DNA from: an uncultured Sphingomonas sp.
GTDB lineage: Bacteria > Pseudomonadota > Alphaproteobacteria > Sphingomonadales > Sphingomonadaceae
NCBI GenBank assembly: GCA_946886845.1
Contig: CAMPJH010000095.1
Span: forward strand, 1-6,249
Direction of reading: 5' to 3'
DNA: 6,249 nt
The first letter of the stretch is position 1. Every line of letters starts with the position of its first letter. The position numbers and the translations under genes were made by a program. This document shows, piece by piece, positions 1-4,679 of this stretch. The notes below the pieces were generated by a model. The model was not told the origin of the DNA. It worked only from the letters and a program-made list of their open reading frames with translations, and made no database searches.

Positions 1-311
1 TAGTTGTCGAACACCCGGTCGATCATCCGCGCGACGACGGCTTCGCCCGGATCAACGGGGATCAGCGGGGCAGGGCCGGAATGATGGACCGCAAGGTGCT
101 CGATGATCGCGCTCGTCTCGACGACGACCGCATCGCCGTCGGTCAGCACCGGGAACTGGCCCGAGGGGTGCGCCTTGCCGGTGAAGCTCTCGTACTTCGG
201 CACGGAGGGATCGATTTCGCGGAACTCAAACTCCGTGCCGTTGGCGTACAGCGCGATCAGCGCCTTCCAGGTGTAGGACGAGAAAGGGTGGCCGTAGAGC
301 TGAAGGGTCAC
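1..311 (-). CDS. Glutathione S-transferase family protein, N-terminal part (runs off left edge)
   Basis: The first 103 residues of a cytosolic glutathione S-transferase are present; the rest lies beyond position 1. The visible part is the thioredoxin-like glutathione-binding domain. It begins with a beta strand (LQLYGHPFSS, residues 3-12), with Ser11/Ser12 at the usual place of the catalytic residue at the start of helix 1. The cis-proline loop is QFPVLTD (52-58) and the glutathione gamma-glutamyl site is ETSAIIEHL (65-73). The family conjugates glutathione to electrophiles or reduces peroxides and disulfides in the cytoplasm; the substrate here is unknown. The start is a GTG whose bases overlap the TGA of the upstream reductase-like gene (GTGA), which suggests translational coupling, and only a weak GGGGA lies upstream. 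It is the last visible gene of the minus-strand operon. The missing C-terminal helical domain prevents class assignment. Confidence 0.88.
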   Translation of the reverse strand, partial: MTLQLYGHPFSSYTWKALIALYANGTEFEFREIDPSVPKYESFTGKAHPSGQFPVLTDGDAVVVETSAIIEHLAVHHSGPAPLIPVDPGEAVVARMIDRVFDN

Positions 312-970
312 CAGGTCCCCGCTTCCATCTTTTCGCGGCGGGCCAGTTCCTCTTCGCTTGGCGGCTTGGTCTCGAACGTCCCCGTCGGCACGTCGCCGGC
401 CGGCTCGTAGGTCGTAATTACCACGCCGGTCTTCGTAACACAGTGATCGACGAGCTTTAGTGCGCCCGGATCTTCCGACCCGTCGAAGATGCGCTTCCCT
501 CGGCCCAGCATGACCGGAAAGGTGAGCAGGACCAGCCGGTCGATCAATCGAGCGGACAGCAGGGGCGGATAGAGCGTACTGCTGCCCTGGATCAGCAGGT
601 CGCGTCCGTCGCTTTGCTTTAGCTCGGCCACGGCTTCGGCTGTGTCGCCGGAGACCTTGTGGCTATGCTCCCACTCGAGCGGCTCGTCCGAGTGGGTCAG
701 CACATATTTGTTGATGCGCTGGAATTTCTCACCAATCGGATTGTCCTGGTTGTGCGGCCAATAGCCGGCGAAGATGTCGTACGTCCGCTTGCCCAGCAGC
801 AGGTCGTACTCGCCCATGATGACGTCCTCGAACGGACCCATGTCGGGATCCCAGAACGGCTGCACCCAGCCGCCCAGGCGGAAGCCGCTGGTCAGATCCT
901 CTTCGGGCCCGCCGGGGGCCTGCATGACGCCGTCCAATGAAACGAAGACGGCGCCAGTCAGCTTACGCAT
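308..970 (-). CDS. Dihydrofolate reductase family protein (RibD C-terminal domain-like)
   Basis: This 220-residue protein belongs to the RibD-C / YyaP-type branch of the dihydrofolate reductase fold, which binds NAD(P)H. Family landmarks are the N-terminal strand with SLDG (11-14), LLLGKRTYD (57-65), the nucleotide-binding LLIQGSSTLYPPLL (125-138) and PVMLGRGKRIF (152-162). Most proteins of this branch are uncharacterised reductases, not the folate enzyme, and no substrate can be named. After about residue 190 a charged tail (PPSEEELARREKMEAGTW) extends past the fold. The ATG at 970 is preferred over the in-frame ATG at 1012 because homology begins exactly at MRKLTGAVFVSLDG and the longer form would intrude 50 nt into the previous gene. 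With this start the genes overlap by 8 nt (ATGCGTAA). No strong Shine-Dalgarno is visible, so coupling to the upstream gene is likely. Confidence 0.9.
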   Translation of the reverse strand: MRKLTGAVFVSLDGVMQAPGGPEEDLTSGFRLGGWVQPFWDPDMGPFEDVIMGEYDLLLGKRTYDIFAGYWPHNQDNPIGEKFQRINKYVLTHSDEPLEWEHSHKVSGDTAEAVAELKQSDGRDLLIQGSSTLYPPLLSARLIDRLVLLTFPVMLGRGKRIFDGSEDPGALKLVDHCVTKTGVVITTYEPAGDVPTGTFETKPPSEEELARREKMEAGTW

Positions 971-1460
971 TGGCCGGCTGGCCTTCGACCGCTGCCTCGA
1001 TGGTGGCGACATCGATCTTCTTCATCGGCATCATTGCCTCGAAGGCGCGCTTCGCCGTTTCTCCACCCTGGTTGAAGGCATCGATCAGCACGCGCGGCGT
1101 GATCTGCCAGGAAAAGCCCCATTTGTCCTTGCACCAGCCGCACTGGCTTTCCTCGCCGCCGTTTTGGGTGATGGCGTTCCAATAGCGGTCGGTTTCTTCC
1201 TGGTCGTCGGTATAGACGCAGAAGCTGACTGCCTCGTTCGGCTTGAAGTTGGGGCCGCCGTTCAACCCGACGAAAGGCTGGCCGAGGACGGTGAATTCCA
1301 CCGTCAGTTCGTCGCCCTGTTCGCCGCCCGGAAAGTCGGCTGGCGCCCCGTGGGGTGCGCCGACCTTGCTGTTGGGGAAGGTCGACGCATAGAATTCCGC
1401 CGCCTTGCGCGCCTCGCCTTTGTCGAACCACAGGCAGGTGACTAGCTTTTCGTTGGCCAT
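963..1460 (-). CDS. PhnB-like VOC family protein (3-demethylubiquinone-9 3-methyltransferase-type domain)
   Basis: This 165-residue protein matches the PhnB-like branch of the vicinal oxygen chelate superfamily (the domain historically named 3-demethylubiquinone-9 3-methyltransferase). Recognisable parts are LVTCLWFDKGEARKAAEFYASTFPNSKV (6-33), VEFTVLGQPFVGLNGGPNFKPNEAVSFCV (54-82), a conserved CGWCKDKWGFSWQITP block (107-122) and the terminal helix segment with AFEAMMPMKKIDVATIEAA (139-157). Despite the old name, these small proteins are not established methyltransferases, and the function is unknown. Cys107 and Cys110 form a CxxC pair that could bind metal or be redox active (inference). 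The start is supported by AGGAGG five bases upstream. The coding region begins inside the 3' end of the DoxX-like gene (19-nt overlap) and ends 8 nt inside the next gene. Confidence 0.92.
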   Translation of the reverse strand: MANEKLVTCLWFDKGEARKAAEFYASTFPNSKVGAPHGAPADFPGGEQGDELTVEFTVLGQPFVGLNGGPNFKPNEAVSFCVYTDDQEETDRYWNAITQNGGEESQCGWCKDKWGFSWQITPRVLIDAFNQGGETAKRAFEAMMPMKKIDVATIEAAVEGQPANA

Positions 1461-1849
1461 GCTTCCCTCCTCAGTACCAATGTGTTGCCAGGGCCGTGAA
1501 CCGCAGCCAACAGCAGCCCAGCGATGAAAGTGAAGTGATCGACGAAGAAGCCGAACTCGACCTGATTGCCGGTCCAGCGGTTGGGGCCATGGAATGCGAA
1601 GGCGAGAAACAGGACGTAGGCGATGGCCAATAGCGCGGCTTCGGTGAAAAATGCGCCGCTCAGGAAGGCGAGGGCGAGCCCCACCTCGAAGAATGCCGCC
1701 ACCCAGGCGAAGAACAGCGGCGCCGGGAAGCCGATCGACGCGATGTACCCAGCGGTTGCGTTCATATCGACGAACTTGAAGGCCGCCGCCATGGCGAAAA
1801 CCCCAGCGAAGATCAGCCTCGCCAACAGGATTGCAGCGGTTCTCGCCAT
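1442..1849 (-). CDS. DoxX family membrane protein
   Basis: This 135-residue integral membrane protein is of the DoxX type, and its length is normal for the family. Hydrophobic stretches near residues 6-24, 43-63, 66-86 and 103-118 give the usual four transmembrane helices. Family features are the opening RLIFAGVFAMAAAFKFVDM (11-29) and the YIASIGFPAPLFFAW segment (35-49) leading into helix 2. The HGPNRWTGNQVEFGFFVDHF region (87-106) precedes the last helix. DoxX proteins are thought to act in membrane-associated redox or thiol homeostasis, with a DoxX-SodA-SseA complex described in Mycobacterium tuberculosis; the role here is unproven. It is the only membrane protein among otherwise soluble enzymes in the operon. 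The start lies 11 nt after the two-module VOC stop, without an obvious Shine-Dalgarno, so re-initiation is likely. The 3' end overlaps the PhnB-like gene by 19 nt. Confidence 0.88.
   Translation of the reverse strand: MARTAAILLARLIFAGVFAMAAAFKFVDMNATAGYIASIGFPAPLFFAWVAAFFEVGLALAFLSGAFFTEAALLAIAYVLFLAFAFHGPNRWTGNQVEFGFFVDHFTFIAGLLLAAVHGPGNTLVLRREAWPTKS
1466..1471 (-). promoter_or_regulatory. Shine-Dalgarno of the PhnB-like gene
   Basis: AGGAGG on the minus strand lies five bases before the ATG at 1460 and within the coding sequence of the DoxX-like gene. It fixes the start of the PhnB-like gene and confirms the 19-nt overlap as real. Confidence 0.75.
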
Positions 1850-1860
1850 GGCATGCGGGC

Positions 1861-2700
1861 CTATTGCTTGCCGACCAGGGCGAATTCGGCGCCCTGCGGG
1901 TCGTGGCCGATGATGATATGGTCGCCGCCGGGGACTTCCATTGGCCCCATGCTGACCGATCCGCCGCCGGACTTCACCGCCTGGGCGGCCTTGGCGATCG
2001 ACGGCACCCGAATGTAATAGCGCCAGCCCTGCGGAGCTCCCGAGACGATGCCCGACACCGCGCCGATCCGCGTGCCCTGGTGGTCGAAGAAGCGATATTC
2101 GCCATACTCGCCCATATCCATGAACTCGCCGCTCTCCCAGCCGAACAGGTCGCCGTAGAACTGGCGCGCGGCGGCCGGATCGGGCGTGCCGAGCTCGTTC
2201 CAGCCGACGCGCTGCTCCTCCGTGGTCGAGAAGACGTCGCTGACCTTGGTCTCGTCGCCCTTGGGCGGGGTCGGCTTCATCACGTAGAAGGGATTGCCCT
2301 GGGGATCGGCGACCATCGCGATCCGGCCGACGTCGGGGATGTCGGAGGCGGGCATCAGCACCTTGCCGCCCCGGGCCTCGATCTGGGCGACCATCCCGTC
2401 GACATCATCGACTGCGATATAGCCGAGCCATATCGGCCGGGCGCCGTGCGCGGCCATGTCCTCGGTCAGCCGAAGCACGCCGCCGGCCATGCCGCCGTCG
2501 CTTCGGTTGATCATCCGATAGTCCATGTCGCCCGGCATGCGCTCGCCGATCGACCAGCCGGGGACGACCGCATCGTAGAAGCGCTTGGCGGCGTCCGGGT
2601 CCGGGGTCATCAGCTCGTACCAGATATGACTGCCCTGGGCGGACATCCGCTGTTGCTCGTTCGCGGCCGCCATGGGCGGCGCGTCGGTAACTTCGACCAT
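1861..2700 (-). CDS. Two-module VOC family protein (glyoxalase/bleomycin resistance/dioxygenase superfamily)
   Basis: This 279-residue protein contains two VOC modules in tandem. Module 1 spans about residues 23-142, from HIWYELMTPDPDAAKRFYDAVVPGW to ADPQGNPFYVMK. Module 2 spans about 162-277, from RVGWNELGTPDPAAARQFYGDLFGW to HDPQGAEFALVG. The repeated TPDPxAAxxFY and DPQG signatures show the internal duplication. The organisation resembles the mycobacterial CFP30B (27-kDa antigen) group of VOC proteins, which lack a proven reaction. VOC proteins use a beta-alpha-beta-beta-beta scaffold to bind a metal and catalyse glyoxalase, dioxygenase or thiol-transfer reactions, or to sequester drugs. 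Module 1 keeps His25 at the first ligand position, where module 2 has Trp167 or a neighbour, so the modules may not be equivalent. An AGGAGG six bases upstream fixes the start. The gene follows the DUF1428 gene by 20 nt and precedes the DoxX-like gene by 11 nt. Confidence 0.92.
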   Translation of the reverse strand: MVEVTDAPPMAAANEQQRMSAQGSHIWYELMTPDPDAAKRFYDAVVPGWSIGERMPGDMDYRMINRSDGGMAGGVLRLTEDMAAHGARPIWLGYIAVDDVDGMVAQIEARGGKVLMPASDIPDVGRIAMVADPQGNPFYVMKPTPPKGDETKVSDVFSTTEEQRVGWNELGTPDPAAARQFYGDLFGWESGEFMDMGEYGEYRFFDHQGTRIGAVSGIVSGAPQGWRYYIRVPSIAKAAQAVKSGGGSVSMGPMEVPGGDHIIIGHDPQGAEFALVGKQ

Positions 2701-2706
2701 GGCTTT

Positions 2707-2712
2707 CCTCCT
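2707..2712 (-). promoter_or_regulatory. Shine-Dalgarno of the two-module VOC gene
   Basis: A consensus AGGAGG sits six bases upstream of the ATG at 2700, in the 20-nt gap after the DUF1428 gene. It supports this start over the internal Met10 and Met19 codons, which lie before the first VOC strand. Confidence 0.75.
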
Positions 2713-2720
2713 ATTTGCGA

Positions 2721-3461
2721 TCAGGCGTTGGCGGCTTCGCGCTGCCTGGCGGTATCGACGATCGGCTCGAATCCGCCCCAGAACATGCGCTGCCCGGCGA
2801 ACGGCATCTCGCCCTCGGGCTTGAGGCTCTCGTCGGCCATGATCTTCTTCCAGGCGTCATCGCGGGTCGCCTTGTCGGGCCATTCGAGGAACGAGAAATA
2901 GACCGTCTCGCCCTCCTCAGCCTTCACCGCCCGATAGAAATCGGTGACTTCGCCTTTCGGAACGTCGTCGCTGACCGCTTCAATGTCGCGAAGAGCGCCG
3001 AACTCGAGGAACTTCCCGGCCATCTTCTGCGCCAGCTTGTTGTAGTCTTCGACCTTGCCCTCGGGCACCGGGACGATGAAGCCGTCGATATAGCCGCCCG
3101 TCTCCTTGCCTTCGTCCACCTGCGGCTTGAAGCCGCCGAAGATCATGCGTTTCCCGTCGAAGGGAGCGTCCTTCATCATGCCCTCCATGCGGGGATCGGA
3201 GCGCATCTTCTCGTTGGCGGAATCGCGGGTCGCCTTGTCGGGATATTCGAACCAGGAGAAGACGACTGCCTCGTCTTCCCTGGCGTCCACCGCCTTGCGG
3301 AAGTCGGTCACCTTGCCTTCGGGTACGTCGCTGTCCCAAGCCTCGATATGCCTGGTGACTCCGAACTCCCGGAAGATCGGCGCGGCGTCTGCCGCCTGCT
3401 TGCGATATTCTTCCTTGTTCGCCTTCGGCACCGGGACGATGAAACCTTCGATGTAGGTCAT
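2721..3461 (-). CDS. Tandem DUF1428 domain protein (two fused YbaA-like units)
   Basis: This 246-residue protein consists of two DUF1428 domains. DUF1428 (the family of E. coli YbaA) is normally a single domain of about 115-120 residues with a dimeric alpha-beta barrel fold and no known function. Here unit 1 covers residues 3-115 and unit 2 residues 124-235, joined by a short linker (DEGKETGG). Both units show YI(E/D)GFIVPVP, EFG..R.IEA, DVP.G.VTDF, E(Y/W)PDKATRD and PF.G.RM..GGF.P. Hand alignment gives about half the positions identical, with one single-residue gap. The fusion may place in one chain the two subunits of an ancestral dimer (inference). An AAGGAG seven bases before the ATG supports the start. 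Its ATG overlaps the GST stop codon (ATGA). The length is about twice that of the typical family member, and the function is unknown. Confidence 0.93.
   Translation of the reverse strand: MTYIEGFIVPVPKANKEEYRKQAADAAPIFREFGVTRHIEAWDSDVPEGKVTDFRKAVDAREDEAVVFSWFEYPDKATRDSANEKMRSDPRMEGMMKDAPFDGKRMIFGGFKPQVDEGKETGGYIDGFIVPVPEGKVEDYNKLAQKMAGKFLEFGALRDIEAVSDDVPKGEVTDFYRAVKAEEGETVYFSFLEWPDKATRDDAWKKIMADESLKPEGEMPFAGQRMFWGGFEPIVDTARQREAANA
2757..3092 (-). repeat. Second copy of the internal DUF1428 duplication
   Basis: This stretch encodes residues 124-235, the second DUF1428 unit. It is offset from the first copy by exactly 121 codons. A 21-nt block at 2859-2879 is identical to one at 3222-3242 (encoding PDKATRD), 363 nt away and in register with the protein repeat. 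Confidence 0.85.
3117..3455 (-). repeat. First copy of the internal DUF1428 duplication
   Basis: This stretch encodes residues 3-115, the first DUF1428 unit. It shares a further run of at least 17 identical bases, around the GTPVP-coding stretch near 3426-3443, with the second copy near 3064-3081. The rest has diverged at nucleotide level, which suggests an old duplication. Confidence 0.8.
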
Positions 3462-4144
3462 GCTGCCTCTCCTTCAGGTTCGAGTTGGGGTTGGTTTGCG
3501 GCGTACACCGCCAGCTGGTCGGCGAGCGCTTGCCTGAACGCTGGCCGAGCTTCGCCGCGCGCCTGATAGGCGGCGAGATTGGGGAATTCGGCGACCAGCC
3601 TGGTGTGGCGAAGGAAGCGGAGTTCAGTGATCATGATCAGGTCGCCGATCGTGAACCGGCCTTCGAGCCAGTCCTTGTCGCCGAGCCAGTCGGAGACTCG
3701 CTTGAGCTTCAGGCGGACAAATTCCTCGGCGCCAGGCCGGCGAAGCTTCGCCCATTCCTCGCCGGTGTAAAACAGGTCGATCAGGATCAGGTTCAGGATC
3801 GCCGGCTCGACGCTGTTCAGCGCCGCATAGGTCCATTGGATGGCCCGGAACCGGCCTTGTGTGTCCCGCGGCAACAGTGCTTCGCTCTGCTCGCCGATAT
3901 ATTGGGCGATCGCGCCAGTCTCGAATATGCGGACCTCGCCGTCGCTGAGAACCGGGACCTGGTCGAACGGCTGCTCGAGCAGATATTCGGGCGGGCGCTG
4001 CTGGTCGAGCAGTCGGACCCGATAATCCAGACCGGCCTCCTCCAACGCCCAGCGGGCGCGAAGATCGCGGACCAAGCCCTGGACCTGCTCAGGCACCCAG
4101 CGGAAAGCCGTGATTTCGATGTCTGCGCTTGGATTGACCGGCAT
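3458..4144 (-). CDS. Glutathione S-transferase family protein
   Basis: This 228-residue protein has full GST architecture. The thioredoxin-like N-domain covers about residues 9-87, with the cis-proline loop DQVPVLSD (61-68) and the glutathione-contacting FETGAIAQYIGE (74-85). The helical C-domain covers about 95-215 and includes the N-capping box FTIGDLIMI (164-172), a folding signature of the family. At the beginning of helix 1, where a catalytic Ser, Tyr or Cys is expected, the sequence reads RWVPEQVQGLVRDLRARWALEEAG (15-38) with none of these residues. The chemistry may therefore be non-classical, or the protein may only bind ligand (inference). An AGGAGG lies eight bases upstream of the ATG, inside the end of the VOC gene that stops three bases earlier. 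Its own stop overlaps the next start (ATGA). The class and substrate cannot be decided. Confidence 0.9.
   Translation of the reverse strand: MPVNPSADIEITAFRWVPEQVQGLVRDLRARWALEEAGLDYRVRLLDQQRPPEYLLEQPFDQVPVLSDGEVRIFETGAIAQYIGEQSEALLPRDTQGRFRAIQWTYAALNSVEPAILNLILIDLFYTGEEWAKLRRPGAEEFVRLKLKRVSDWLGDKDWLEGRFTIGDLIMITELRFLRHTRLVAEFPNLAAYQARGEARPAFRQALADQLAVYAANQPQLEPEGEAA
3469..3474 (-). promoter_or_regulatory. Shine-Dalgarno of the tandem DUF1428 gene
   Basis: AAGGAG on the minus strand lies seven bases before the ATG at 3461, inside the last codons of the GST gene. It supports the 4-nt ATGA overlap. Confidence 0.7.
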
Positions 4145-4147
4145 CGC

Positions 4148-4600
4148 TCAAGCCTCCTGCGGGACATTTGCGTCGATCGCGCTAGCGCCTTGCTCGGCGG
4201 CGGAAACGTCCATCCAGACGAATTCCCAAATATGGCCGTCGGGGTCGGCGACCGACCGTCCGTACATCACCCCATAATCCTGTTTCGGGCCAGGGTCAGC
4301 CGTGCCGCCAGCTCGGACCGCCGCATCGATGGAGCGGTCGACCGCGTCGCGGCTCTCGGCCGAGAGAGCTATCAGCACTTCGCTTGCCTTGTTCGCATCG
4401 GCGATCTCGCGCGGCGTGAAGCCGGCGAACTTCTCCTTGGTCAGAAGCATGACGTTGATCGCCTCGGAGAAGCGCATCATCGCCGCGGTTTCATCGGAGA
4501 ATTTGGGCTCGTTCACCGCGCCGATCGATTCCAGGAAGCGGCGCGACGCCGCCAGATCGGAAACGGGCAGGTTGACGAAGATCATCCGTTCGCTGGCCAT
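4148..4600 (-). CDS. VOC family protein, predicted lactoylglutathione lyase-like
   Basis: This single-module VOC protein has 150 residues. It opens with MIFVNLPVSDLAASRRFLESIG (6-27), has a middle strand MMRFSEAINVMLLT (41-54) and closes with MYGRSVADPDGHIWEFVWMD (112-131). Glu126 sits at the classical last metal-ligand position of the fold. It resembles the COG3607-type predicted lactoylglutathione lyases, but members of this group are not proven glyoxalase I enzymes. The ATG at 4600 is chosen over the in-frame upstream ATG at 4690. It has a consensus AGGAGG five bases upstream, homology begins just after it, and the longer form would run through the promoter region and the divergent gene. 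It is the first gene of the minus-strand operon, transcribed away from the HxlR-type regulator, and so the likeliest direct target of that regulator. Confidence 0.91.
   Translation of the reverse strand: MASERMIFVNLPVSDLAASRRFLESIGAVNEPKFSDETAAMMRFSEAINVMLLTKEKFAGFTPREIADANKASEVLIALSAESRDAVDRSIDAAVRAGGTADPGPKQDYGVMYGRSVADPDGHIWEFVWMDVSAAEQGASAIDANVPQEA
4153..4158 (-). promoter_or_regulatory. Shine-Dalgarno of the GST gene
   Basis: AGGAGG on the minus strand is eight bases from the ATG at 4144 and lies within the last codons of the VOC gene, which ends three bases before that ATG. Confidence 0.75.
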
Positions 4601-4605
4601 GACAT

Positions 4606-4611
4606 CCTCCT
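4606..4611 (-). promoter_or_regulatory. Shine-Dalgarno deciding the start of the first operon gene
   Basis: AGGAGG on the minus strand, five bases before the ATG at 4600, decides against the in-frame ATG at 4690. An out-of-frame ATG (4605-4603) follows the AGGAGG immediately and is too close to be used. Confidence 0.8.
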
Positions 4612-4657
4612 TTTTCATTTTCGCGACTCGATTCGCTTGTTTTTTGGACTCAGATGT

Positions 4658-4663
4658 TATAAA
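4658..4663 (+). promoter_or_regulatory. Candidate -10 element for the HxlR-type regulator
   Basis: TATAAA differs from the TATAAT consensus at one base. It ends eight bases before the GTG start at 4672, so a transcript starting the usual 6-8 bases after it would begin at or within two bases of the start codon. The -35 is weak (TTGTTT at 4637-4642, spacing 15). This is a prediction only. Confidence 0.4.
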
Positions 4664-4679
4664 TTGCAACCGTGCAGTT
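4662..4679. promoter_or_regulatory. Candidate operator: imperfect 18-bp palindrome over the regulator start
   Basis: The sequence has the form AAnTGCA-N4-TGCAnTT, with 12 of 18 positions symmetric about 4670/4671. It lies directly after the candidate -10 and covers the GTG start of the HxlR-type gene. HxlR proteins bind as dimers to inverted repeats near their own promoters, so this is a reasonable autoregulatory site. No second copy was seen to confirm it. Confidence 0.35.

Larger units (their letters stand above)
4601..4671. promoter_or_regulatory. Divergent intergenic promoter region
   Basis: These 71 bases separate the first operon gene from the HxlR-type regulator and are visibly AT-rich against GC-rich surroundings, with T runs at 4611-4615 and 4640-4645. 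A self-complementary TTATAA at 4657-4662 could serve as a -10 in either direction. For the plus strand the best -35 is TTGTTT at 4637-4642, but its 14-15-base spacing is short. For the minus strand, TTTTCT lies 17 bases upstream and is a poor -35. The region must hold the operon promoter unless transcription enters from farther away. The exact promoter elements are inference. Confidence 0.55.

Noticed and set aside
971..1012. N-terminal extension of the reductase-like gene to the ATG at 1012
   Set aside because: The extra 14 residues match nothing and overlap the PhnB-like gene. The family start MRKLTGAVF begins at 970.
1831..3566. Long plus-strand open frames (356 and 283 codons) opposite the VOC and DUF1428 genes
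   Set aside because: Both are mirror images of well-supported minus-strand genes, with low-complexity, His/Asp/Arg-rich products and no family resemblance.
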